Positions 1 to 9,148 are shown, counted from the stretch's first letter. The stretch: 64,000 nt of DNA from Verrucomicrobiota bacterium (GCA_016222825.1 JACRQF010000015.1:186001-250000); one strand, 5' to 3'. The notes: generated by a model from the letters alone, not told the origin. Numbers and translations: made by a program.

Positions 1-969
1 TCATTTCGTTTCGCTCCTTGTTTGCGCCGCCGGCACGGCCAGCGACTTGATGTAAGCGATGAGTTGGAGCAGACCCTCCTCGCTGATGATGCCTTTGAAC
101 GTCGGCATGATCGGTTCGTAGTTCGGCAGGGGCCGCGCGTTCGGCTTGGTGATGCAGTCGCGGATATAATCCTCGTCGGCGAGCATGACCTCGCCCGATT
201 TCAGCGTCACGCGGCTGCCATACAACCCGACCATCGTCGGCCCGCGGCCCGTGTTGTCGGCCTTGTGGCACGTCGCGCAGCCCAACTGCTGGAACAGCTT
301 TCCGCCCGCCACGTGCATCGGCTCCGTCGCCGCGCCACCCGCGAGCCAGTTCTGGTAGTCCACGGGGTCCATCGCATAGACCCAGCCGGTCATCAGTGAG
401 TGCTCCGTGCCGCAATACTGCGCGCAGTAGAGCCGGTATTTGCCGGGCCGCGTCGCCTCGAACCACATCGCGGTGTAGCGCCCCGGCAGCACATCGCGCT
501 TGACGCGGAACGCCGGCACAAACAGGTCGTGAATCACGTCTTCGGAGATCATCGTGAGCTTCACCGGCCGGCCGACGGGGACGTGCAGCTCGTTGATCTC
601 GCGCTGGCCTTCGGGGTGTTGGAACTTCCACATCCATTGCTTGCCGACCACGAACACGTCAATCGCCCCCGGCGGAATCGTGTAGATGTGGAAGAAGAGT
701 TTCGCGCCCCAGAAGAACATGACCATCGTCAGCGCCAGCGGCACGACCGTCCAGACCAGTTCCAGCCACATGTGGCCATGCCCCGACGGGACCGGCATGT
801 GCCCGTCACGACGCCGATATTTCACGATGAACACCGCAATCAGGACGAAGATCAGGATCGCGAAGAAGCCGCTCACCGCCACCAGGAAGAAGTAAAGCGC
901 GTCCATGCGCCCCGCCATGCTGGAGGCTTGCTCCGGGAACAACGGAAAACCGAGCCAGTGGTTGGTCAT
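1..969 (-). CDS. coxB: Cytochrome c oxidase subunit II with fused cytochrome c domain
   Basis: Subunit II of a caa3-type haem-copper oxidase; it passes electrons from cytochrome c into the CuA centre on the periplasmic side. Membrane helices lie at about residues 27-49 and 71-93. The cupredoxin domain shows the CuA ligands H147, C182, C186, H190 and M193 (motif YCAQYCGTEHSLM). A C-terminal cytochrome c domain has one haem site, CATCH, at 231-235. At 322 residues it is full length. Its start overlaps the stop of the upstream sco gene by 4 bases (ATGA). It is the last gene of the alternative complex III operon visible here; subunit I would be expected just left of position 1. The fused haem domain fits direct electron delivery from the Act cytochromes (inference). 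Confidence 0.96.
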   Translation of the reverse strand: MTNHWLGFPLFPEQASSMAGRMDALYFFLVAVSGFFAILIFVLIAVFIVKYRRRDGHMPVPSGHGHMWLELVWTVVPLALTMVMFFWGAKLFFHIYTIPPGAIDVFVVGKQWMWKFQHPEGQREINELHVPVGRPVKLTMISEDVIHDLFVPAFRVKRDVLPGRYTAMWFEATRPGKYRLYCAQYCGTEHSLMTGWVYAMDPVDYQNWLAGGAATEPMHVAGGKLFQQLGCATCHKADNTGRGPTMVGLYGSRVTLKSGEVMLADEDYIRDCITKPNARPLPNYEPIMPTFKGIISEEGLLQLIAYIKSLAVPAAQTRSETK

Positions 970-1787
970 CCGGTCGCGCCTCCTTCGCGGGCTTGCCGGC
1001 CCCGCCGCTCGCGCCGCAGCAACGTGATCATCAACACCGCCAGCGCCACCACCGTCGCGACGCCGCCGGCCTGAAGCACGCGCGTCACGGCGAGACTGTA
1101 TTTGCCCGTGGCGGGGTTGTAGTGGAAACAGAACAACAGGATTTGATCCACGCGCGAGCCAATCTTGTTGGCCGACGCCTCCACCAGCGCCAGCCGCAGG
1201 TCGCGCACCGGGAACTCCACGCCGTAGAAATACCGCGCCAGCCTTCCCTGCGGCGTCAGGACCATCAGCCCGGCCGCGTGCGCATATTGTTTCGTCTCCT
1301 CATCCCACTTGTAGCGGAACCCCACCGCGCTCATGAGTTGCTGAACGGCCACCTCGTCGCCCGTCAGGAAATGCCAGCCTGCATCGCCGCCCGGCTTCGC
1401 AAATAAGCGGAGGTAGTTCTTCTTTTTCTCCGCCGCCAGCGCCGGCGTCTCGCGCGAGTTGAAGCTCACCGTGACCACCTCGAATTCCTGCCCGACGGTG
1501 AACGGCATCTTCTTCATGGCGAAGACCAGCCCGTTGAGCGTGAGCGTGCAGAGCATCGGGCACTCGTAATAAACCGGCGTGAGAATCACCGGCCGCTTGC
1601 CGAAGTAATCCGCCAGCTTCACCGTCTTGCCCGTTTCGTCGCGGAACGTCAGGTTGAGCGGCACCTGCTCGTTGAGTCGCTGGTCAATCCCCACATCCCG
1701 CAACGCCGCCGGTCGTTGTTGCGCGCGCAGGTCGGTGGCAAGAACCAGCAACACCGCCGCAAGAATCCATCGTGCGATTGTCCTCAT
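966..1787 (-). CDS. sco: SCO1/SenC family copper chaperone (first copy)
   Basis: Periplasmic thioredoxin-fold protein that delivers copper to the CuA site of subunit II. An N-terminal hydrophobic signal or anchor covers about residues 5-20. The copper motif CPMLC is at C76-C80, with the partner histidine near H170 in YAHAAG. Unlike the second Sco at 11812, this copy ends with an added membrane helix at about 240-258 and a basic tail, so it is probably anchored at the C-terminus. The start overlaps the preceding small membrane-protein gene by ATGA, and the stop overlaps coxB by ATGA, so it is translationally coupled to its likely client. Length is 273 residues. Confidence 0.93.
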   Translation of the reverse strand: MRTIARWILAAVLLVLATDLRAQQRPAALRDVGIDQRLNEQVPLNLTFRDETGKTVKLADYFGKRPVILTPVYYECPMLCTLTLNGLVFAMKKMPFTVGQEFEVVTVSFNSRETPALAAEKKKNYLRLFAKPGGDAGWHFLTGDEVAVQQLMSAVGFRYKWDEETKQYAHAAGLMVLTPQGRLARYFYGVEFPVRDLRLALVEASANKIGSRVDQILLFCFHYNPATGKYSLAVTRVLQAGGVATVVALAVLMITLLRRERRGRQAREGGATG

Positions 1788-2182
1788 GGTTTTGCGCCTC
1801 CTTCCTCAATCTTCGCCGGCAGGCCGCGCTCGGCCAGAAGCTCGATCGCCCGCTTCACCGGAATGCGGACGATGGCTTTATCGGGGTCAACCCATGCGGA
1901 ACTGTTCAGCACCGCGTCCTCGGCGGCAAGCCATTCCTTCAAGTCCTGTGGCGCTCGCACCTGCAGCTTCGGTCCCGCATACGGCGGCCGCGCGCCCGCC
2001 ATCGGCGACGGCTCCGGGAACTTGTCCGGTCGCGCAGCGAAGTAGTGATAGAGCGCGAACATCAACAGCGCCGACACAACAACCGCCACTGCCAGGCCTA
2101 CGCCCCATTTCACGAGCGCCTTGAAGCTGGCGTCGCCTTCCTCGTAGCCACGACCGCGCGGAGGTTGTTCGTTCATGCCCAT
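1784..2182 (-). CDS. Small single-helix membrane protein of the alternative complex III operon
   Basis: A 132-residue protein with no function I can name. The first 20 residues are polar, one membrane helix follows at about 25-46, and the rest is a periplasmic or cytoplasmic tail. The tail contains a segment around W-V-D-P-D-K and I-R-I-P that looks conserved in comparable operon proteins (family memory, not tested). The ATG at 2182 is chosen because a GAGGAGG sequence lies 7 bases upstream; the ATG at 2176, which overlaps the actF stop, is the alternative. It overlaps actF and, by ATGA, sco, so it is made together with them. A role in assembly of the Act complex or oxidase is inferred from position only. 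Confidence 0.75.
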   Translation of the reverse strand: MGMNEQPPRGRGYEEGDASFKALVKWGVGLAVAVVVSALLMFALYHYFAARPDKFPEPSPMAGARPPYAGPKLQVRAPQDLKEWLAAEDAVLNSSAWVDPDKAIVRIPVKRAIELLAERGLPAKIEEGGAKP

Positions 2183-3348
2183 CGCAATTCCTCCTCGACA
2201 CGCGCGTCGTGCGCCGGCACGAGCGAGCGGCCTTTCAGTTGCCGCACAAACGCCGCCACCCACAGGCCGCCGATGCCAGCCAGCGCAGCCACGTCCATCC
2301 AGTGAACACTGAAGCCGTTCTTCGCAAACGCCGGCTTCACAATCCAGAACACATCCACGACGCACACCACCAGCACGCCCGCAGCGACTGCTGCCAGAGC
2401 GCCGGGCCGGCGTTTCAGATCAGCCGACAGCAGCAGGAAGAACGGCACGAAGAAATGGAAGATCATCAGGAAAATGCCCACGCCGCTCCAGCCGCCCTCA
2501 AACCGACGGTGATACCACGAGGTTTCCTCCGGCAGGTTGCCCGCCCAGATGATCAAATACTGCGCGAACGCGATGTAGGCCCAGAACACCACGAACGTGA
2601 ACAGGAACTTGCCGAGGTCGTGGAACTGCACCGCAGTCATCGCGTCGGCGAGCGGCTTCTGCTTCATCAGCAGCGCCGCGACGATGATCACCAGCGCGAA
2701 GCCACCCAGCACCTGCCCGGTCATGATAAGCACTCCATAGACGGTCGAGAACCATTCCGGCTCCAGCGACATAGCCCAGTCCACCGCCGCAAACGTCATC
2801 GTCACGCCATAGGCCACCAGTCCGCCGCCGCTGAGCGCCGTCAACCGCTGCGTCACACCGGGGCCGGGCGTTTGGTCTTGCGCTGCAGCCGCGCGATCCA
2901 ATCGCCAAGCCAGTGCCAGCCACACGGCGAAATAAATCGCCGCGCGGACGAGGAAGAATGGGACGTTCAGATAGGGTTGCTTATGCTGGAGCAGCGCGTC
3001 CGCCGCCACTGCCTCCGGCCGTGCCCAGATGTAGAGAGCCTGCAGCCCGAACAGCAGCGGGATGAACAACAGCGCCATCACAGGCAACGTCCGCGTGCCC
3101 GCTTCCAGCAACCGGCGGACACCAAAACCCCAGCGCCCACCGGCGAGATGATGGATCATCAGAATCACCAGACAGCCAAGTGGCAGTCCGATCCAAAACA
3201 GAAACGCAACGAACCACGAACGGAAGAACTGCGCAGCATCCAAGCGTCCCGCCGTCGCGCAACCAGTCACGCACAGCAGGCCGATGACGAGCGCGCACCA
3301 CTGGATGCGGTCGAGTTGGCTGCGAAGTGAATCGTTGCGTTCGCTCAC
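2173..3348 (-). CDS. actF: Alternative complex III membrane subunit ActF
   Basis: Large polytopic subunit of alternative complex III, a quinol:cytochrome c/oxidase oxidoreductase. The protein has about ten hydrophobic segments and is 391 residues long, as expected for ActF, which is related to ActC and the NrfD/PsrC family. The start is a GTG at 3348 that overlaps the actE stop (GTGA), with GGAGG 7 bases upstream. The same frame stays open much further upstream, through actE, but that part has no coding character of its own. Motifs such as WAMSLEPEWFSTVYG in the middle are typical of the family. The gene sits at the end of the actA-F series and overlaps the small membrane-protein gene. Confidence 0.92.
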   Translation of the reverse strand: MSERNDSLRSQLDRIQWCALVIGLLCVTGCATAGRLDAAQFFRSWFVAFLFWIGLPLGCLVILMIHHLAGGRWGFGVRRLLEAGTRTLPVMALLFIPLLFGLQALYIWARPEAVAADALLQHKQPYLNVPFFLVRAAIYFAVWLALAWRLDRAAAAQDQTPGPGVTQRLTALSGGGLVAYGVTMTFAAVDWAMSLEPEWFSTVYGVLIMTGQVLGGFALVIIVAALLMKQKPLADAMTAVQFHDLGKFLFTFVVFWAYIAFAQYLIIWAGNLPEETSWYHRRFEGGWSGVGIFLMIFHFFVPFFLLLSADLKRRPGALAAVAAGVLVVCVVDVFWIVKPAFAKNGFSVHWMDVAALAGIGGLWVAAFVRQLKGRSLVPAHDARVEEELRWA

Positions 3349-3941
3349 CGTTTCGCCTCCTTCAACAGTTTCACCTGCTCGTCCGGCGGCGCGTCCTTCA
3401 GCGGGGCGTATTGGCTGAATTGCAGAGTGCGCACGTAGGCGGCGATGGCCCAGCGATCCTCCACGGGAATCGTGGCCGCGTAGTCGGGCATGACGCCGAA
3501 GCCGTTGGACATGACATCGAAGAAATGGCCGATGGACATCGCGCGCAGTTGCGGCGTGTGATACGTCGCCGCGCGACGGTAGCCGCGCTGCACAACCATC
3601 CCGTTGCCGTTGCCGACACGGTCGTGACACGGCGAGCAGAACGCGTTGAACCGCTCCTGCCCGCGCAGCAGCAGCGCCTTCGTCAGCGGCACGGGCAGCA
3701 CTTCCACGTCCTTGCCGCCGATCTTGCCGGTGTAGAACGCATCGTTGGTGCGCGCCCAGCCGCGCGCCACGGTGCCGGCCTCCAACGGTCGCGCCGAAGT
3801 GCCGTCGGCAAAGACCGGACTGGGCATGAACGGCTCGGTCTTCGGTTGCTGATACATGTCCTGCAAGTCGCACGCCGACAACAACGCCAGCGCCGTCAGT
3901 GCCACAGCCAGTTTTGCGGAGCTCTCAGGGTTCGACTTCAT
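3345..3941 (-). CDS. actE: Alternative complex III monohaem cytochrome c lipoprotein ActE
   Basis: Monohaem c-type cytochrome subunit of alternative complex III. The N-terminus is a lipoprotein signal ending in a lipobox LSAC, so the mature protein should be membrane tethered and periplasmic. One haem site, CSPCH, lies near residue 103, and methionines further on could supply the sixth ligand. The 198-residue length fits the family. The start at 3941 is chosen for the signal peptide that follows and a GGGAG just upstream; it lies inside the end of actD (17-base overlap). The stop overlaps the actF GTG. It probably carries electrons from the ActB/ActA centres to the haem domain of CoxB. Confidence 0.92.
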   Translation of the reverse strand: MKSNPESSAKLAVALTALALLSACDLQDMYQQPKTEPFMPSPVFADGTSARPLEAGTVARGWARTNDAFYTGKIGGKDVEVLPVPLTKALLLRGQERFNAFCSPCHDRVGNGNGMVVQRGYRRAATYHTPQLRAMSIGHFFDVMSNGFGVMPDYAATIPVEDRWAIAAYVRTLQFSQYAPLKDAPPDEQVKLLKEAKR

Positions 3942-4467
3942 ACACTCCCTTCGGCTGCAAGCTTTCCAGGAACCGTTTCGTCGTCTCGCGGTCGAACTTC
4001 GCGTCGGTCGCCTCGACACAGAGGAAAAAGCGGTCGTGACCGTGGAGCACGAAGCGTTCGACGTTGAAGAGCGGATGATAGGGCTTCGGCAGGCCGTTGA
4101 GCGCCAACATGCCGAGCACGGCCGAGAACGCGGCGAAGAGCACGGTCAACTCGAACGTCACCGGGATGAACGCCGGCCAGCTAAACAGCGGTCGCCCGCC
4201 GACGTTGATGGGGTAGTGATAGATCGCCGAGAAACATTCCATGCCGAAGCCGGTCAGACCGCCAGCAATGCCGCCCATCAACACAATCAGCGGCACACGC
4301 GAGCGATGGAACCCGATGGCTTCGTCTAAACCCTCCACCGGAAATGGTGAGTAGGCTTCCAGTTTCCGGTAGCCGTCGGCGTAGGCGCGCTTGGCCGCAT
4401 CGAGCACATGCTCGGCGCTTTCGAACTCGGCGAGCAGGCCGTAGATGGAGGGACGGTTGCGTTTCAT
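3925..4467 (-). CDS. actD: Alternative complex III subunit ActD
   Basis: ActD is a two-helix membrane subunit of alternative complex III without cofactors; it helps hold the complex together. The 180-residue protein has a soluble N-terminal part and then two hydrophobic segments, at about 64-83 and 107-128. The segment between contains FSAIYHYPINVGGRPLFSWP, typical of the family (known from family). The ATG at 4467 overlaps the actC stop as ATGA, which settles the start. The gene is embedded in the act operon between actC and actE. Confidence 0.92.
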   Translation of the reverse strand: MKRNRPSIYGLLAEFESAEHVLDAAKRAYADGYRKLEAYSPFPVEGLDEAIGFHRSRVPLIVLMGGIAGGLTGFGMECFSAIYHYPINVGGRPLFSWPAFIPVTFELTVLFAAFSAVLGMLALNGLPKPYHPLFNVERFVLHGHDRFFLCVEATDAKFDRETTKRFLESLQPKGVYEVEP

Positions 4468-5855
4468 CGCGGGGCCTCCTTCTTCTCGGTCTGTTCCGCC
4501 ACCTGTTCGCGCAGCTCGAACATGGAGATCATCGGCAGGAAGCGGATGAAGAGCAGCATCAGCGTCAGGAACAACCCGATCGAGCCGAACAGCGTCGCCC
4601 AGTCCCAGATTGTCGGATAATACATCGCCCAAGCTGACGGCATGAAATCACGGTGCAGGCTGACAATGACGATCACGAACCGCTCCAGCCACATGCCGAG
4701 ATTGACGACGAGCGAGATCACAAAGAGCGTCGGGATGTGCTGGCGCGCCTTCTTGAACCAGAAGACCTGCGGCGCGAGAACGTTGCAGGCGATCATCGCC
4801 CAGAAGAACACCGCGTAAGGCCCCGACGCGCGGTTGATGACGGCGTAGATTTCAAACTTCCCGTGGCTATACCACGCCATGAACGTCTCCATCAGGTAGC
4901 CGTAGCTGACCATCATGCCCGTCGCGAGCAGCACCTTCGCCATGTTGTCCAGATGGCGGATGGTGAAGAACTCCTCCAGGTGATAAATTTTCCGCACCGG
5001 AATCGTCAGCGTCATCACCATCGCGAAGCCAGAGAAGATCGCGCCCGCGACGAAATACGGCGGGAAGATCGTCGAGTGCCAGCCGGGCACGATGCCGATG
5101 GTGAAATCCATGCTCACCACCGAGTGCACGGAGAGCACGAGCGGCGTGGACAACCCCGCCAGCAGCAGGTAGGCGATCTTGTAGCGGTGCCAATGCGTCG
5201 CCGCGCCGCGCCAGCCCATCGCCATCATGCCGTAGAGGACGCGCACGAAGCGGTTGCGCGCGCGGTCGCGCATGTTGCCGAGGTCCGGCAGCAGGCCGAC
5301 ATACCAGAACATGAACGACACCGTCGCATACGTGGAGACGGCGAACACGTCCCACACGAGCGGGCTGCGCCATTGCGGCCAGAGCCGCATCGTGTCGGGA
5401 TAGGGGAACAGCCAATAGAACACCCACGGCCGGCCGAGGTGCAGCAACGGAAAGATCGCCGCGCACGCGACCGCGAAGAGTGTCATCGCTTCGGCGAAGC
5501 GGTTGATGGAGGTGCGCCACTCCTGGCGGAACAGCAGCAGGATCGCCGAGATCAACGTGCCGGCGTGGCCGATACCGATCCACCACACGAAGTTGACGAT
5601 GGCAAAACCCCAGCCGACCGGGACCTGCACGCCCCAGATACCGACGCCGCGGTAGAACAGCCACGCCACCGCCATCATCAGCACCATCAGCAGCGTGAAG
5701 CCAACGCTGAACCCAAACAGCCAGCTCCACGGCGTGCGCGTCGTCAGCACGACCTCGCTGATTTTCTCCGTCACCGACCCGTAGGTGTGCCCGCGCGGCA
5801 GGAGTGAATGCGAAGCCGCCGCGTCGGTGGATGGATTGGGAACGTTCGGATTCAC
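4464..5855 (-). CDS. actC: Alternative complex III quinol-side membrane subunit ActC (NrfD-like)
   Basis: Large membrane subunit related to NrfD and PsrC, with about ten membrane helices over 463 residues. In known complexes ActC lies under the iron-sulphur part of ActB and forms the quinol site. The N-terminal stretch to about residue 50 is soluble, followed by a regular pattern of long hydrophobic segments. Positions such as FYWLFPYPDTMRLWPQWRSP and FYALHRDFMPSAW-like loops fit the family. The start at 5855 lies 4 bases after the actB stop. It is the first of the chain of genes that overlap by 4 bases (actC/actD/actE/actF). Confidence 0.94.
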   Translation of the reverse strand: MNPNVPNPSTDAAASHSLLPRGHTYGSVTEKISEVVLTTRTPWSWLFGFSVGFTLLMVLMMAVAWLFYRGVGIWGVQVPVGWGFAIVNFVWWIGIGHAGTLISAILLLFRQEWRTSINRFAEAMTLFAVACAAIFPLLHLGRPWVFYWLFPYPDTMRLWPQWRSPLVWDVFAVSTYATVSFMFWYVGLLPDLGNMRDRARNRFVRVLYGMMAMGWRGAATHWHRYKIAYLLLAGLSTPLVLSVHSVVSMDFTIGIVPGWHSTIFPPYFVAGAIFSGFAMVMTLTIPVRKIYHLEEFFTIRHLDNMAKVLLATGMMVSYGYLMETFMAWYSHGKFEIYAVINRASGPYAVFFWAMIACNVLAPQVFWFKKARQHIPTLFVISLVVNLGMWLERFVIVIVSLHRDFMPSAWAMYYPTIWDWATLFGSIGLFLTLMLLFIRFLPMISMFELREQVAEQTEKKEAPR

Positions 5856-5859
5856 GAAG

Positions 5860-8823
5860 TCAGCCCTCCATCTCCGGGTTCGGGTTGCGCAGCCGCGCCA
5901 GATAGCTCGTGCGCGGGACCGTATTCAGCTCCGTCAGCAATCCATAGTTCAGCGGCAGCGCCTTCAGCTTCGCCACGCGGCTGTTGGGATCGTTGATGTC
6001 ACCGAACACGATGGCCTGCGTCGGACACGCCGCCTGACACGCGGTGGCGACCTCGCCTTCTCGCACGGGCCGATTCTCCTTCGCGGCGGCGATCTTGGCG
6101 GCTTCGATCCGCTGGATGCAGTAGGTGCACTTCTCCATCACGCCGCGGTTGCGCACCGTCACCTGCGGGTTGTTCATCAGCTTCGCCGTCGGCGTCTTCA
6201 GGTCCGAGTATTGATAGAAGTTGAACCGGCGGACCTTGTAGGGGCAGTTGTTCGAGCAGTAGCGCGTGCCGACGCAGCGGTTATAGACCATCGCGTTGAG
6301 GCCCTCGTCGGAGTGGACAGTCGCGCCCACAGGACAAACGATCTCGCACGGCGCGTTCTCGCAGTGCATGCACATCACCGGCTCGAAAACCGTCTCCGGC
6401 GAATCCAGCGCGCCCTTGTAGTAGCGGTCAATCCGCAGCCAGTGCATCTCGCGTCCGCGCGCCACCTGGTCCGCGCCGACGACGGGAATGTTGTTCTCCG
6501 ATTGGCACGCAAGCACGCACGCGCCGCAACCGATGCACGCCGTCAGGTCCACCGCGATGCCCCACGCGTGCCCCTCGTATTTCCAGCCGGGATACAACGA
6601 CGGCGGTTTCTCCCCGCCACGGGCAAACGCCGGGTTTTTCCGAAACTCGCCGAGGTCGCCCACGCGCACCAGGTCGCGGCCTTCCATCGAACTGTGTTCC
6701 TGCGTCGTGGCCAACGTTTGCCGCCAGCCGAGCTTGCGAACCTCCAGCCCGCCCGCGAACCACGGCGCGTCGGACGAGCGCAGGCCGCAGGCGTTGAAAC
6801 CCGCGCCGTTGCCGACGCGGCCCGCGTGAGTCCGTCCGTAGCCGAGCGCCACGCTCACCGCGCCCTCGCTTTGGCCCGGCGTGATCCACACCGGCGCCTG
6901 CACGGCGCGCCCGCGGAGACGAAGCTCCACCACATCGCCATTGGCCAGCCCCAGCCGTTCGGCGGTGGCGGGCGCAATCCACGCCATATTGCCCCACGCC
7001 ACACGCGTGATCGGGTGCGGCAGTTCCTGCAACCAACCGTTGTTTGCGAATCGCCCGTCCCAAAGCTTCACGTCGGGACGGAAGCTGATTTCCAATGACG
7101 AGCCGGCCGCCGCGTTCACCGTCTGCTGCGTTTTGAACTTCTGTAGCGTCACCGTCTTTTGCGCCAACGCCGTGCCCGGCACCACGCCGTCGTGTAGCGC
7201 TGAGCGCCAGAGGCGAGCATCCGCCAGTCCGTGAGCTTTCCAGTAGTCCCGCACGAGATCGTGGCTGGTCTGGTCAGGCCGTCCCAACAACGCCGCCATC
7301 ATCTCGTGGGCCGACTTCGCCCGATACAGCGGTGCGATGAGCGGCTGCATGATCGTCACGGTGCCGTCGAACGCACGCGCGTCGCTCCACGACTCCAGAT
7401 AGTGTGTCTCTGGCACGTGCCAGTGACAGAGCCGCGCTGTCTCGTTGTTGTAGAGGCCCAAGTGAGCGCGCAGCTTCACCTTGGCCATCGCGTCGGCAAA
7501 GCGAAGGTCGCTCGGCGCGTCATAGACCGGATTGCCGCCGAGGATGACCAGCAACTCCACCTTGCCCGCATTCATGTCGCTTACCAGTTCGCGCAGCGAC
7601 TGAAGCTGGTCGCCCGGCCCCGCCGCGACCGGCTCTGTGTGGATGACCGTGCGACCGACGTTGCCGAGCGCGTCGTTGATCGCGTGGACCAGCGCATGAA
7701 CGACCGGCGGCTGATGGTCGCCTGTCAGCACGATGCTCGTGCCCTTATTCTTCAGCAGGTCGCGGACGACGGCCTTGATCCATTTCTCGTGCCCGGGTTC
7801 GAGCCGGATGTCGCCCTCCACGCTCACACCCAGTTCCTTCGCCACCGCGCGCGCGAAATCCTCCACGCGGCTCGCAGGCACGCACAGGCGATGTTCCGCC
7901 ATCGCGCCGGTGTTGGAGGGAACCGATTCTACCGCGTAGAGCCGGTTCATGTCGGTCCGGCCGGCCGCGACGCGACGCTTGTCAATAAAGTCGCGCGCAT
8001 ACCGCACCCAGCCCGGCCCGCTCGTCAGGAAGTCGGCGTCCAGACTCAACACCACGTTCGCCTGATCGAAGCGATACCGCGTCTCGACCTCCGCTCCGAA
8101 CGCCAGCCGCGCGCCGGCTCTTGCGTTATCGCGGGCCAACGGCTCGTATGCGTGCCACTTCGCCTGAGGGAAACGCTCCAGCACCGCGCGCAATTGCGAG
8201 ACGAGCGTCGGCGACGTGATCGTCTCCGTCAGGATGCGAAGGCCCGCTCCCTTTGCCGCGGTCTGCGTGGCCATCGCGGCCGTGAGCGCAGCGAAGAACT
8301 GCGACCACGTCGAAATCTCGCCTGCGTGAATCACCACCTGCGAACGGTCGGGATCGTAGAGTGTCAGGACGGACGCCTGCGCGAACAGGTCAGTCGCGCC
8401 GAGACTGGCGGGATGTTGTGGGTTGCCCTCGATCTTCGTCGGGCGGCCTTCGTGGCTCTCGACCAGCAAGCCGAGCGCGTAGCCGCCGAGCGTCATCGCC
8501 GTCGCGTAAAACATCGGCAGGCCCGGCACCACTTCTTCGGGCGCGCGGACGTAAGGCACGATCTCCTCCTCGGGCTGGCTGCAACCGCTCAGCCCCGCCA
8601 GCGCAAACGATGCCGCCATGAGCTGGAGAAACCGCCGGCGGCTCACGCCGTCTTCCCAGACCGAAGCGTCCGGTGGAAACTCGCGGTGCAGAAATTCCTG
8701 GAAGGCCGGCGTCTGCGCGACCTCCTCCAGACTCCGCCAGTATTGCGGCCCGTTCGCCGCCGCCAGCTTCGCGCGGATTGCCGACAAGTCGAGGGGTTCG
8801 TGGGCGTGGGAGTCGGATTTCAT
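5860..8823 (-). CDS. actB: Alternative complex III iron-sulphur subunit ActB (molybdopterin-oxidoreductase-like)
   Basis: Large periplasmic subunit, 987 residues, fusing a molybdopterin-oxidoreductase-like domain (no molybdenum in characterised members) to a ferredoxin domain with four iron-sulphur clusters. Residues 61-69 (SRRRFLQLM) form a Tat export motif, followed by a lipobox-like LSGC at 78-81. The C-terminal third holds the cysteine groups CIGCGACVLAC, CMHCENAPCEIVC, CVGTRYCSNNC and CTYC/CQAAC, enough for three 4Fe-4S clusters and one 3Fe-4S cluster. The gene starts at 8823 with a 325-base gap from actA, the only long break in the operon. That gap holds paired REP-like repeats. Confidence 0.95.
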   Translation of the reverse strand: MKSDSHAHEPLDLSAIRAKLAAANGPQYWRSLEEVAQTPAFQEFLHREFPPDASVWEDGVSRRRFLQLMAASFALAGLSGCSQPEEEIVPYVRAPEEVVPGLPMFYATAMTLGGYALGLLVESHEGRPTKIEGNPQHPASLGATDLFAQASVLTLYDPDRSQVVIHAGEISTWSQFFAALTAAMATQTAAKGAGLRILTETITSPTLVSQLRAVLERFPQAKWHAYEPLARDNARAGARLAFGAEVETRYRFDQANVVLSLDADFLTSGPGWVRYARDFIDKRRVAAGRTDMNRLYAVESVPSNTGAMAEHRLCVPASRVEDFARAVAKELGVSVEGDIRLEPGHEKWIKAVVRDLLKNKGTSIVLTGDHQPPVVHALVHAINDALGNVGRTVIHTEPVAAGPGDQLQSLRELVSDMNAGKVELLVILGGNPVYDAPSDLRFADAMAKVKLRAHLGLYNNETARLCHWHVPETHYLESWSDARAFDGTVTIMQPLIAPLYRAKSAHEMMAALLGRPDQTSHDLVRDYWKAHGLADARLWRSALHDGVVPGTALAQKTVTLQKFKTQQTVNAAAGSSLEISFRPDVKLWDGRFANNGWLQELPHPITRVAWGNMAWIAPATAERLGLANGDVVELRLRGRAVQAPVWITPGQSEGAVSVALGYGRTHAGRVGNGAGFNACGLRSSDAPWFAGGLEVRKLGWRQTLATTQEHSSMEGRDLVRVGDLGEFRKNPAFARGGEKPPSLYPGWKYEGHAWGIAVDLTACIGCGACVLACQSENNIPVVGADQVARGREMHWLRIDRYYKGALDSPETVFEPVMCMHCENAPCEIVCPVGATVHSDEGLNAMVYNRCVGTRYCSNNCPYKVRRFNFYQYSDLKTPTAKLMNNPQVTVRNRGVMEKCTYCIQRIEAAKIAAAKENRPVREGEVATACQAACPTQAIVFGDINDPNSRVAKLKALPLNYGLLTELNTVPRTSYLARLRNPNPEMEG

Positions 8824-8872
8824 CGTTCGTGTTCGCCACTAAGAGCCAGTGTCTGAAATGCGCGTGTTTCCT

Positions 8873-8970
8873 CGCGCTGAAAGCGCGACAGTAAATCAGC
8901 CCAGGGCAAGCGAGTCCGCGAGCGCCGCCCTGGGAAAGCATCCAAGAATGCCTGCGCCCTGAAAGGGCGC
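8873..8970 (+). repeat. REP-like element, left copy of an inverted pair
   Basis: Three palindromes in order: cgcgctgaaagcgcg (8873-8887), cccagggc paired with gccctggg (8900-8907 and 8927-8934), and gcgccctgaaagggcgc (8954-8970). The same three palindromes, with a very similar linker (GTAAA-CAGCCCAGGGCAAG), recur in reverse orientation at 8999-9099. The layout resembles a BIME made of two REP units. It occupies the actA-actB gap and would fold strongly in the operon mRNA. Confidence 0.8.
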
Positions 8971-8998
8971 TGGGAACGGCGCTGACCACGGGTTACTC

Positions 8999-9099
8999 GC
9001 GCCCTTTCAGGGCGCACCCGTTTCTGGCTGATAGACCCAGGGCGGCGGTTGCTGCGCACCCTTGCCCTGGGCTGGTTTACTTGCGGGCTTTCAGCCCGC
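8999..9099 (-). repeat. REP-like element, right copy of an inverted pair
   Basis: Reverse-oriented homologue of the element at 8873-8970. Its palindromes are gcgccctttcagggcgc (8999-9015, the exact complement of 8954-8970), cccagggc/gccctggg (9036-9043 and 9064-9071) and gcgggctttcagcccgc (9083-9099). The two 17-base palindromes face each other across 28 bases. In some of these stems changes on one side are matched on the other (cgcgc/gcgcg here versus cgggc/gcccg there), which suggests selection for pairing. Confidence 0.8.
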
Positions 9100-9148
9100 G
9101 CAGCAAAGCCGGCGAGGGCGGGAAGTGTCAGGTTTGAGCGCGTGGCTT

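Noticed and set aside
2173..3873. A single 566-residue open frame covering actF and much of actE
   Set aside because: Only the part from the GTG at 3348 has family similarity, and the upstream part is actE read in another frame.
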